DNA from: Pseudomonadota bacterium
GTDB lineage: Bacteria > Pseudomonadota > Gammaproteobacteria > Steroidobacterales > Steroidobacteraceae
DNA length: 64,000 bases
Assembly: GCA_018241505.1 (NCBI GenBank)
Contig: JAFEDS010000022.1
Coordinates: forward strand, 1-64,000
Direction of reading: 5' to 3'
Shown here: one piece after another, positions 24,901-32,140 of the stretch
Layout: the number at the start of each line of letters is the position of its first letter
Numbering within the stretch: the first letter of the stretch is position 1
The notes under the pieces: generated by a model
The model's database searches: none
Told to the model about the DNA's origin: nothing
Seen by the model: the letters and a program-made list of their open reading frames with translations, nothing else
Made by a program: the position numbers and the translations under genes

Positions 24901-27286
24901 GCGGATCCAAGGAGAGGTCTGCGCGCATCGGCACCGGTGACATGAAGAGACCGATACACTGCTCGTCGCCCTCATCCCAACGGGTACTTTGATCGACAAC
25001 CACGACGACATCGCGCTCGCCACTCCAACGCGCCACCGTGGCCTGCCATGCGGTGAGGAAAATCGCAGCACTGCTGCTACGTTGACTTCGCGCGAGCTCC
25101 CGTAACGGGTCAACCAACTGAGCCGGTAAGGCGTGCCGCAACCGGAGCGCCGAACTATCCCCGGAGGCACTCGGGGTCCGGTAGGACGAATGAGATTCCT
25201 CCGGCGGGTTCTGCAGCAAGCTGCGCCAATAGTGCTCCACTGCAACCGAATCGGCGGCCGCGAGCTGTTCGCGCTGCCGCTGTGCAATCCCCGAGAATGT
25301 CTGGCGCAGGGGAGTTAGACCCTGGTGGGCAGCCACGCCGCTGCGTAGATTGCGTTCAATGATCGCGAGCTCGCGCCAGAATATTTCTTCAGAGGTGCCA
25401 TCGAATGCAATGTGATGGATGGTGAGCCAGAGCTCCCAACCGCCCGCCTCCTCTGCCGTCGGCACGAGCGACACGCGTAGGGGCAAGCTGGATTTGAGAT
25501 CGATAGGAGTGGTGCGTTCAACCTCTCTAGCTGCGACACGTTCCTGCGGCGTCATGGCGCTGCGTTGGTTGACAACCAGCTCGCTCGCCGGGCGGATGTC
25601 CAATAGCGCGTCACCCTCGTCTGTTCCAACAAATCGGCAGCGCAGAATTTCATGACGGTCCGCGAGAGACACGAGGCAGCGCGTGAGCAACTCCGCCGAA
25701 ATCGGTCCCGACCCCCGATAGGGACGGAACGTTATATACGCTGCGTCGCCTGGCGCAATCAGAAAAGAACGCCACATCCAAGTCTGATAGGGCGATATCA
25801 GGCCCGGCATGTCCTTTCCTGGCGTTACAGATGCTCTGCGGGGTTGACTTGCCTGCACCCGGAGCGCTTGATCGTCAATCGAAGCGTTGCGTTCGCGGGC
25901 GGCACGCCAAAGCGCCGGCCATGCTTCGCACAGAGCGCCGTATTGTCCAACCAAACGCCGAGCCGTTGAAATCGAAGTACGCGCATCCTCGCACGCGACG
26001 TCGACAATCCAAGGTACCGCTGATGATTCTGCTTGTGCGGCAGCTCGCTCACAGAATCGCTCAACATCATTACGCCAGTAGGCGGGAAGGTCGAGATGTT
26101 CCGCGCGCGTCAGCGCGTCCTCAATCAGTCGATGTTGCAATCCACGTCGCCTCTCCAACAGTGATTGCGCGAAGCAATCATCACTTTGTGCAGCGACCTC
26201 CCTGAGGTAGCGACCTGATGCGGCGACGCCCTGATCGGTCGGACTTCCATCCAAGAACGAGGCAAACACTCCACAGAGATCGAGACTGGTAGCTGCACGC
26301 AGAAGGTCACCGCCGTGAAAGCGACGCGCGGACGCGGGCTCGTGCGCCACTGCGATGGGTAGCCATACAGAAGGAGCACCTTGCAAGCGTTCAACCAGAG
26401 CGCTGAAAAGGATGTCTTGACCACGACCCACCGGTAGAAAAGGTGGCAGCTCCGTAGTTGCATCGATTCCAAAACACGTACTCATGCCAGGCGCACCGTG
26501 AGCGAGCTGCGGCCTGCTCGTGGCCCGAAGGAGGCGTCGGGTTTGCACCACGCGCGCCCAAGTTTCGGCCGAAGCGGTGAGACGGGCGAGTGTCGATCCG
26601 TTCAGCAGCAGGTAGCCCAGGGGCTGCCCCCAAAATCCAAACGGCGCACTCCAGCCACAGTCACCCGCCAGCCCGGCGAATGCCAACGGAGCGGGTCGAC
26701 CTTTCGCAGCACTTTGCGCCCACGCCGACTCGATACTCCCAACGAGTCCCCCTGTTGGTTGACGGCCGGATGAGAGTCGCCAGGACGTGAAGTCACCGTC
26801 ATCGGGGACGAAGTAATCGGACGGATCGCCGTGCGCGACAGTGTCCAGAAGCGGGGCGACGGGATCGAAATCCGGATGGGCGTGAAGATCCGCCAGAGTG
26901 TCATCATCGGTACTGAGCAAGCGATGTCCCGCGCCCCACAGGAGCACGGCATTTCGATTCGCGCCCGCGGCTGGCGGCTGGCTCGCTCGATGAAACAGCG
27001 CAAATTCGAGTACCGCCGGATCGACGCCGCTCAAACGTTTGAGCACTTTGGCCATCGCCAACTTTTCGGTGAGACCCACATAGCGCACGTCGGAATTTGC
27101 CGTCGTGGCTGTACGCAGGGCGTCAATCACCGCTTGCTGTTGCGATTCTGACTTCGGCGTGTGAAACACAATCAGCGGGAGGCCCTGGCGGTGACACGAC
27201 AGGTGAGCGCCGAAAGATTGCACGGCACGCTGTAGTTCGACAGGCCGTTGCGCGGTGGGGATGGCGACGAATTTCACGGCAATCAA
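21917..27286 (-). CDS. Hybrid NRPS: glycosyltransferase-like domain - C - A(Gly?) - T - TE
   Basis: A 1789-aa single-module megasynthase. Residues 1-460 form a GT-A-like domain (GANRNAVLL, then LLSTDDDT at 124-129 as a candidate metal-binding DDD). Condensation domain about 490-900, with active HHIAFDG at 624-630. Adenylation domain about 935-1435: YTSGSTGRPKG, VYGPTETT, TGD, RGFRLEPGE, NGKTDRRR with Lys1429. By eye the specificity residues read D-I-L-Q-V-G-V-I-W-K, close to the glycine code. Thiolation domain with Ser1485 (GGDSL). Thioesterase about 1545-1775 with Ser1613 (GYSLGG), Asp1640 and His1758. It starts 4 bp inside the end of the FkbH gene and overlaps the flippase start. A C domain preceding A implies that an acyl donor is supplied in trans, probably the FkbH carrier protein. 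Confidence 0.92.
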   Translation of the reverse strand: MIAVKFVAIPTAQRPVELQRAVQSFGAHLSCHRQGLPLIVFHTPKSESQQQAVIDALRTATTANSDVRYVGLTEKLAMAKVLKRLSGVDPAVLEFALFHRASQPPAAGANRNAVLLWGAGHRLLSTDDDTLADLHAHPDFDPVAPLLDTVAHGDPSDYFVPDDGDFTSWRLSSGRQPTGGLVGSIESAWAQSAAKGRPAPLAFAGLAGDCGWSAPFGFWGQPLGYLLLNGSTLARLTASAETWARVVQTRRLLRATSRPQLAHGAPGMSTCFGIDATTELPPFLPVGRGQDILFSALVERLQGAPSVWLPIAVAHEPASARRFHGGDLLRAATSLDLCGVFASFLDGSPTDQGVAASGRYLREVAAQSDDCFAQSLLERRRGLQHRLIEDALTRAEHLDLPAYWRNDVERFCERAAAQAESSAVPWIVDVACEDARTSISTARRLVGQYGALCEAWPALWRAARERNASIDDQALRVQASQPRRASVTPGKDMPGLISPYQTWMWRSFLIAPGDAAYITFRPYRGSGPISAELLTRCLVSLADRHEILRCRFVGTDEGDALLDIRPASELVVNQRSAMTPQERVAAREVERTTPIDLKSSLPLRVSLVPTAEEAGGWELWLTIHHIAFDGTSEEIFWRELAIIERNLRSGVAAHQGLTPLRQTFSGIAQRQREQLAAADSVAVEHYWRSLLQNPPEESHSSYRTPSASGDSSALRLRHALPAQLVDPLRELARSQRSSSAAIFLTAWQATVARWSGERDVVVVVDQSTRWDEGDEQCIGLFMSPVPMRADLSLDPRFEELLRRNREAFAQAANWGRIPHERLLKALNLGRRRPDLFGTLFTHLVRCEARQLQGGRLESLELDAEHADYEIGLTVEELADSYSLVLIGNRAQFDCGDLARLAQGVVTALYALCRDPSASVASIAWLSETDRARLAQWNDTTVSFPADRTLVSLLHESAIQHWGATALEVDGTCISFGELWQRAEGLAARLRAAGVGRDQRVGLFVERDAYMLESMLGVLIAGGAYIPLDPAFPGDRLAFMIEDAAPRVLLTTRSRKGSAPPVAPGTTILCVDEPLGAVGPVSDDWQDCAPESLAYVLYTSGSTGRPKGVEITHRSLVNLLCSMAREPGLERTDVLLALTTISGDIAGLELWLPLLVGARIYLAGPQEAGDGSRLAEALLRSQATVLQATPSTWRALFATDWPGNKKLKALVGGEALPLDLAQELVHRCGEAWNVYGPTETTIWSSAWKIPQDVQAVRIGRPIANTKMVVLDENRRSLPLGVVGQLYIGGIGVARGYLGRPELNAERFISDPADPADRLYATGDLARWLPDGTLEFLGRNDEQIKLRGFRLEPGEVEAAILRLPEIERAAVVLHRPNSGDGRLVAYLVAKKGIALPNSADLRVRLRAWLIDTMLPYHFLQVDQLPLTPNGKTDRRRLAAQPLPPGEHEASSTDVASALEAELMDHFTEMLGVPAGLDTDFFEAGGDSLGALRLMARLARARAHELTTGELFLHATPRRMAARLQQLGSTLRSVRHLLTMREGPGRIPVIFVHPIGGHLAPYARLAVHIDSDTPLYGLQAAINSSVSYNSIQDRCAAYTSELVQACPGPVILCGYSLGGVLAMEMAAQLRAAGREVRAVVLLDAGVPQPLPQGVEKLRFRMAELLRFSWSDRRIWLTDQLSRITGTQAKEPDLGEGRPLIDDEEMRKLGRQALDWRPAPYTGKVALFAAERHIRGYSRLPSALGWNRVCHDLEVVRLPCDHRQAVGEPHVVRVAAAIDGMLKPGHDVRVRRG

Positions 27287-29295
27287 CTCACTGGCAACTC
27301 ATCATCGTAGAGGGACTGGACTCGATCGAAGAAACCCTCGTCGGCGGGTGCCGATTGCGCCTTCTCCAGCCTCGCAAGCTCCAACAGGTCGGCCACATCG
27401 GCCCGGTAGAGAATCGCGCCGATGGATATTTCGAGTGCGAGCGCACTTTTCAGCCGCGCCAGCAGGCGCACGATCTTCAAGGAGTCGCAACCCAGCGCGT
27501 AGAGATTGTCACTGCGCGAGACCGGCCGGCCAACAACATCGGCGATGACGGACAGGATGCCCTGCTCGTCCGCCGCAATCGAAGAGTCGGCCGCGACGTT
27601 GGGGGAAAGCCCGAGACTGGCGGCGAGCGCTGCACTATCGCCGGTCAGTTTCGCCAGCGCCGTCCAATCGGGGGAACTACCGCCGGCGGCTTCAGGAGAC
27701 TCGTCCGCGCCCTCATCGACAGCCCTCAGTCGCGGACAACTCGAGAGGCCGTCGAGCAGGAAGCGCCACGTTACTGTCCCGTCAGCAGACGATCGACAAA
27801 CGGCGAGCAACGCCTCGCCGATCGATTTGAGGAATCTTCGAGCCGGCACATTGCGCTCGGTCTCGGCAAACGCAATATCCAGGTACGCCCCTCCCTCATT
27901 TCGCGCCAGCAGGACGAGGGCATCGAATACGTCCTCTTCCACTCCGCGCCCCAAAACACGGCAACTGAGCATCAACCGCTTTACCGTGAGTGCCTCGGCG
28001 GTGCGCTCCAGGAATGCTGAGCCGCTGATCCCGTACTCCCCGAATCGATCGGCGACCTCGACTGCCAACACGCTGCCACCTGCGATGGATTCTGCGACAG
28101 CTTGCGCAGAAGGCCTGTCGGCAGCGGTGTGGAACTGGTTTGTACGTTGCGCCAGCTCAAACAGCCGCGCTTGCTCGCCGCCGCTCGCCAAACGAACCGT
28201 TGTCCGCACGGCAAGGTCCCGAATGTAGTCAGCAAACGATGGCGCTGCGCGAAGTGCGGCGCGCCGCCGCGCTTCATCCTGGTAGAGACGAGTGCGGGAC
28301 TCTCCTAAACCTCCGGCCGCGGTGGAACGCGGGTCGAGGGGCCAGGCGGCCGCAAAAAATCGCCTGACCCCGAATCGAGGGCGCTGCAGGACTGCGACCT
28401 GCCCGCACGCCGACCTGACCTCGGCACACTCGACAGAACTGTCATCAATCAGCACGAACGAGTCGAGAGCGACATTCAGCTCATGAGCCAGCTCGCGCAA
28501 CGCTTCCGACTTTTTGCTCCACCCCACCCGTACGGCTGCAATGTCCGACCAACGCAGGCCCATATCCGCCCGATGTTGGAAGACTGCCTCAACATCCTCG
28601 ACAACATTCTTGCTGACGAGCACGAGCAGGCGCCCACTACGCTTCTGCTCGGCCAGATAGGCGTGCAGCCAGCGCTCCTCGGGACCGATATGCACACCGT
28701 TGGGTCCGACTTCCGCGCAGACTCCCTGCCACAAGGTACCGTCGCAATCGAGGGCAAGTACTTTTGGTGCGGGGGCAAGAAGTGCATGGGCGCGACGGTG
28801 CAAGGCCGTGCCGATGACTGTCAAAACTTCGTCGGTATACGGTACACCCGCAATCAGGAGACTCTCGATGTCAAATACTTTGTGGACGCCGGCAGCGGCA
28901 GCGGCGGCCGATACATCCAACAGCTCCGCGCGTGAGTCTCCTAAAGCCGTCGGATCAGATTTTCCAGCCGCGTCCGGAAACAACGCAACAATGGGCGCGC
29001 GACCGGCGCTCCCTGCACGAAGTACCCCGTTCGGTCCTTCCTCGAGGATCATGCGCAGACCCGCGGGATCCAGCAGGAAAACCCGCAGCTCGTCCGGCGC
29101 GATCTCGGCCGTTGCTCCCCACGACAGCAGGCCGGGACTGTGAACAGTCACGCCGGCAAAGAGCGGCACCTGGCTGTTCCAAAAGTTCAGGACGCGATCG
29201 AAACCAGGCGACTCGAACGATCCATAGACATTCAGCCGCACACACCACTCGATTGGCTTTGCAGATTGAGCCTGTTTTTGGGGGTCCGCCGCCAT
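27283..29295 (-). CDS. FkbH-like HAD-IIIC protein fused to a C-terminal carrier domain
   Basis: A 670-aa protein from ATG 29295 (GAGG 8 nt upstream). An N-terminal FkbH-associated domain is followed by a HAD-IIIC domain (LDCDGTLWQG with catalytic Asp183/Asp185; LIDDSSVE) and the family RTNQFHTA block. The C-terminal 90 residues are an acyl/peptidyl carrier domain (LYALGCDSLKI, phosphopantetheine Ser605). FkbH enzymes normally take a C3 unit from 1,3-bisphosphoglycerate to make glyceryl-carrier protein. Here the Cys usually found before SKN (CSKN) is Val (LVSKN), so glyceryl transfer is uncertain. It probably supplies the acyl donor for the downstream NRPS condensation domain. First gene of the operon. 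Confidence 0.88.
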   Translation of the reverse strand: MAADPQKQAQSAKPIEWCVRLNVYGSFESPGFDRVLNFWNSQVPLFAGVTVHSPGLLSWGATAEIAPDELRVFLLDPAGLRMILEEGPNGVLRAGSAGRAPIVALFPDAAGKSDPTALGDSRAELLDVSAAAAAAGVHKVFDIESLLIAGVPYTDEVLTVIGTALHRRAHALLAPAPKVLALDCDGTLWQGVCAEVGPNGVHIGPEERWLHAYLAEQKRSGRLLVLVSKNVVEDVEAVFQHRADMGLRWSDIAAVRVGWSKKSEALRELAHELNVALDSFVLIDDSSVECAEVRSACGQVAVLQRPRFGVRRFFAAAWPLDPRSTAAGGLGESRTRLYQDEARRRAALRAAPSFADYIRDLAVRTTVRLASGGEQARLFELAQRTNQFHTAADRPSAQAVAESIAGGSVLAVEVADRFGEYGISGSAFLERTAEALTVKRLMLSCRVLGRGVEEDVFDALVLLARNEGGAYLDIAFAETERNVPARRFLKSIGEALLAVCRSSADGTVTWRFLLDGLSSCPRLRAVDEGADESPEAAGGSSPDWTALAKLTGDSAALAASLGLSPNVAADSSIAADEQGILSVIADVVGRPVSRSDNLYALGCDSLKIVRLLARLKSALALEISIGAILYRADVADLLELARLEKAQSAPADEGFFDRVQSLYDDELPVS

Positions 29296-29359
29296 GGCGC
29301 GACCTCGACCGCAGGCTAAGGTAAATTGCGGAAACGGCGGCCGAAACACGTCGCACTCC

Positions 29360-29400
29360 CAGAAAAAAGCGGGGAACCTGGCTTGCGTTCCGCTTTCTGG
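29360..29400. repeat. Imperfect inverted repeat upstream of the FkbH operon
   Basis: CCAGAAA..AGCGG..AAC pairs with GTTCCGCTTTCTGG across a 9-nt loop, with two small bulges. It lies 65-105 bp upstream of the FkbH start in the divergent gap. It could be an operator, a leader hairpin or part of the promoter; no function is assigned. Confidence 0.4.
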
Positions 29401-29452
29401 ATGGGGGGGATTATGACAACTGCGACGTCAGCCAAGATGCTACGCTATACCG

Positions 29453-29668
29453 ATGGTCGTCCAGAGTGAGCTGACGTGCCCGCACTGCGGGCACCGATCG
29501 ATGGAAACGATGCCAACGGATGCCTGCATCTACTTTCATGAGTGCGCCGGCTGCGGCACTTTGCTGCGACCCAAAACAGGCGACTGTTGCGTCTTTTGCT
29601 CCTACGGGTCCGTTCCCTGTCCGCCGATTCAGGCTGACGCGTCATGCTGCAAGGCGCAGCGGCGCTGA
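29453..29668 (+). CDS. GDCCVxC domain-containing small protein
   Basis: A 71-aa cysteine-rich protein (10 Cys). It has a zinc-ribbon-like pair of motifs, CPHCG near residue 9 and CAGCG near 31, followed by the family signature GDCCVFCSYG and VPCPP. This family is known for members with selenocysteine in the signature; here all positions are Cys. Its role is unknown, with a redox or metal (mercury/arsenic-type) function usually suspected. It is divergent from the FkbH operon and convergent with the DUF4156 lipoprotein gene. No clear Shine-Dalgarno is visible. Confidence 0.8.
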   Translation: MVVQSELTCPHCGHRSMETMPTDACIYFHECAGCGTLLRPKTGDCCVFCSYGSVPCPPIQADASCCKAQRR

Positions 29669-29677
29669 CTTCGGCAA

Positions 29678-29956
29678 TTACGATGCACGACATCGATAGG
29701 CGACACCAAAGGCCGAATCACGCCGTGAAGTGTTGAGCAATACCGTGTCGGCACCCACTTCAATGGCTCGGTCGCGAATTCTTTCCATGTCTTCGCCCGG
29801 TAGCGAATACGGCGGAACACTCTGTACGGCTCCGATGTGTTTGCAATGCTCTACGTCTTCGACGTTACGAGTAACTTTCACACCGTGAACGACTGAACGG
29901 CTGCCGGCGCAGCCGCACAGAGCGATCCCGATGAGCATCATGGTGACACATCGCAT
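29678..29956 (-). CDS. Small lipoprotein, DUF4156-like
   Basis: A 92-aa putative outer-membrane lipoprotein. The signal peptide MRCVTMMLIGIALCGC ends in a good lipobox (LCGC), lipidated at Cys16. The mature domain (VKVTRNVEDVEHCKHIGAVQS, then AIEVGADTVLL) matches the DUF4156 fold, also seen in RcsF-like stress lipoproteins, with the Cys of EHCKHIG and YRCRAS possibly forming a disulfide. The family has no established function. Single gene, convergent with the GDCCVxC gene. Confidence 0.78.
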   Translation of the reverse strand: MRCVTMMLIGIALCGCAGSRSVVHGVKVTRNVEDVEHCKHIGAVQSVPPYSLPGEDMERIRDRAIEVGADTVLLNTSRRDSAFGVAYRCRAS

Positions 29957-30128
29957 AACAACCCGGCCCTGTGGTGGACGACGTCGGGAAAGTTACGCCT
30001 GCAGGTTCCCCTCGAGTGTGACTACCCTCACGCCCACCGCGGCCGGCGGCCGCGGGTGCTGAATTTGAGACAGCAACCACACGGCGCGTCGACGAGCCGC
30101 TTTTACAATAAAACGCGGGTAGCAATCC

Positions 30129-30284
30129 CTACAGAAATGCGCCAAACAGAAGAACGGCGGCAAGCGTGCCATTCGCGAGCAGATGAGCAACTGCCCAAAA
30201 CATCACCGCCGCGAGCATCGAGTGCTTCATCACACTCTTGATGCGGCCGGGTACATACGCCGCGAGAATGAGTGGGAATACCCC
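30129..30284 (-). pseudogene. Remnant of an NnrU-family membrane protein gene
   Basis: About 52 codons resemble the middle to C-terminal part of NnrU: AAYVPGRIKSVMKHSM, FWAVAHLLANGTLAA, LLFGAFL. NnrU proteins are normally about 190 aa with several membrane helices; the N-terminal half and C-terminal tail are missing. The frame upstream (to 30365) is unrelated and enters the HAD gene, and the homology ends at a TAG. It is best read as a decayed fragment. Intact NnrU proteins are linked to nitrogen-oxide respiration and carotenoid/isomerase functions. Confidence 0.65.
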
Positions 30285-30343
30285 GCTTCGCGAGCATTCT
30301 AGCTTTGAATCATGAGGTCCGACATCGGAATGCGATTGACGTC

Positions 30344-31024
30344 CTAGGCCCAACGGCAGAGCCAATCCAGCAAGCGGCGATCGCCCAGGGAGTCAAACAC
30401 CGCGTCCGCGGGATACTCCAACCCCTTCAGAGTGGGAATACAGATCACCTTCATGCCAGCCGCCTTCGCGGCCAACACGCCGGTCATTGAATCCTCGAAC
30501 GCCAGCGCCTGCTCGGGAGCAACACCCAGACGCCTGCACGCCTCGAGGTACATATCGGGCGCCGGTTTCGGCGCGCCTACTTCGTCGCCTGCAATGGTCG
30601 CCCGAAAAGCGCGAGCGAGCTCGCCCCGCTCGAGTGCCAAGTCGAGCAGCCGTCGCGGCGAGTTGCTCGCCACCCCGATGGGCAACACGCGCCCTATCCT
30701 GTCTACGATACTCACCGCACCTGGCATGGCACGGGCGCCCACACTAATTGCTTGCGACGCGAGCTGCAGCAGCTCGATCTCGATGTCGCGTGCGTTGCTG
30801 TTTCCGCCGACCGCTCTCGCGATTTCGCGCGCCTCGTCGGTAACGGCTTTGCCAATCAACTGCGCCTTCTGCTGCGGACCGAAGGTCAAACCGAATCGCG
30901 CGAATATCTCGCCCTCCGCAACCGCCCAGCAGCTTTCGGTATCCACCAGCAGGCCATCGCAATCGAACACCACGGCGGCGGGCTTCCAGGCGGGTGATAT
31001 CTTCGGGGTCACGGCTTCACTCAT
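30344..31024 (-). CDS. HAD-superfamily phosphatase (beta-phosphoglucomutase-like)
   Basis: A 226-aa cytosolic HAD hydrolase, subfamily IA. Motif I is FDCDGLLVDTE (nucleophile and acid/base Asp), motif II Ser in VASNSPRR, motif III Lys in GAPKPAPDMYL, motif IV FEDSMTGVLAA. The helical cap fits the phosphoglucomutase/phosphoglycolate phosphatase branch, which acts on small sugar phosphates. The substrate cannot be told from sequence. Monocistronic, divergent from the beta-lactamase-like gene. Confidence 0.9.
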   Translation of the reverse strand: MSEAVTPKISPAWKPAAVVFDCDGLLVDTESCWAVAEGEIFARFGLTFGPQQKAQLIGKAVTDEAREIARAVGGNSNARDIEIELLQLASQAISVGARAMPGAVSIVDRIGRVLPIGVASNSPRRLLDLALERGELARAFRATIAGDEVGAPKPAPDMYLEACRRLGVAPEQALAFEDSMTGVLAAKAAGMKVICIPTLKGLEYPADAVFDSLGDRRLLDWLCRWA

Positions 31025-31087
31025 TTGACACTGGGCCTTGCGACTGCTGGGATTGCGGTCATTGATTATCCTAGGGACAAGTGAACC

Positions 31088-32035
31088 ATGCGCGGAAGAT
31101 TGCCCCGGTACTGTCTCGCCATGATCCTGATGGCCGTTCCGATGGCTCGAGCAGCGTCACCGTGCTGCCCGAAAGAGGCGGCCGCCGACAAGGAAGCCGT
31201 TCTCTGGCACAAGCTGGAGACCGAAATCCGCGACGTCGATGCACACCTCGACGGGGTCATGGGTGTGGCCATCGAGGACCTCACAACGGGCCATACTTTT
31301 TTCCTCAATCCGGACGAAGTCCTCCCGCAGGCCAGCTCCATCAAGATTGCCGTACTCGCGGAGCTCTACCGGCAGCATCAGGTCGGAAAACTCAAACTCG
31401 AGGATCCCTACACCGTCAATGCCGCTGATCTGGTTGCCGACAGTCACATCATGGGGGGACTCACGCCGGGAGTCACACGCGTTACCAACCGCGACCTGGC
31501 TACCATGGTGGTTGCTGTCAGCGACAACTCCGCTACCAATGTTCTGATCGACCGGGTGGGGATGGAGAATGTGAATGCATTTCTGGAGAGCCTCGGCCTG
31601 CATCACGTGCGCCTGCGCCGCAAGATGATGGATCTCAAAGCGGCCGGCGAGGGACGTGAAAACGTCGCGACGCCGCGTGAGATGATGACTCTCCTCGACG
31701 ATCTGTATCACAACAAGGTAGTCAACCGGACTCTCACCGACGATTTCTTCAAGGTCCTGGCGACACCCAAAGATAGCTGGATTCCGCGCTATCTGCCGGA
31801 GGATTTGCAGATGGCCAACAAACCCGGCTCCCTCGAGGGTGTCCGCAATGACTCGGGTGTTATTTTTGCGAGCCGGCCTTACATCATCTGCGTCATGACG
31901 ACGTTCTTACGCGACGAGCGGGACGGGGAGGATGCCATCGCCCAAGTCTCCCGTGCTGCTTACCGAATGTTCGACCGCCTCGGACGCGCATCGGAGTACG
32001 GGCGTGTGATTTCCCCGGGAAACAGCAGCAAGTAG
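31088..32035 (+). CDS. Class A beta-lactamase-like serine hydrolase
   Basis: A 315-aa exported protein with a signal peptide (..MAVPMARA) and penicillin-recognising fold. Active-site motifs: SxxK with Ser83-Lys86, SDN at 145-147, and KPG at 245-247 replacing the usual KTG. In the omega-loop the alignment (RRKMMD ... ENVATP) shows no Glu at the position of the deacylating Glu166. It therefore probably belongs to the serine hydrolases related to class A enzymes rather than being an efficient beta-lactamase. It may be a peptidoglycan or D-amino-acid peptidase; resistance should not be assumed. Two Cys (CC, residues 26-27) follow the signal peptide. Confidence 0.85.
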   Translation: MRGRLPRYCLAMILMAVPMARAASPCCPKEAAADKEAVLWHKLETEIRDVDAHLDGVMGVAIEDLTTGHTFFLNPDEVLPQASSIKIAVLAELYRQHQVGKLKLEDPYTVNAADLVADSHIMGGLTPGVTRVTNRDLATMVVAVSDNSATNVLIDRVGMENVNAFLESLGLHHVRLRRKMMDLKAAGEGRENVATPREMMTLLDDLYHNKVVNRTLTDDFFKVLATPKDSWIPRYLPEDLQMANKPGSLEGVRNDSGVIFASRPYIICVMTTFLRDERDGEDAIAQVSRAAYRMFDRLGRASEYGRVISPGNSSK

Positions 32036-32140
32036 GGGTGACACGTCACTCCGGCCCAATCGAAAGTAACGCCAGCCCGACTCCTGGGCGCGGCTTCGAG
32101 CGAAGATCGGCTGAACAATCGAGGTGCCTGACCCAATCCG

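Noticed and set aside
18634-29295. Mobile island or horizontally acquired element
   Set aside because: I see no integrase, transposase, tRNA or flanking repeat, and no obvious change of base composition by eye. A computed GC/codon profile would be needed.
31088-32035. Antibiotic-resistance beta-lactamase
   Set aside because: KPG instead of KTG and no Glu166 equivalent seen; I label it only as a class A-like serine hydrolase.
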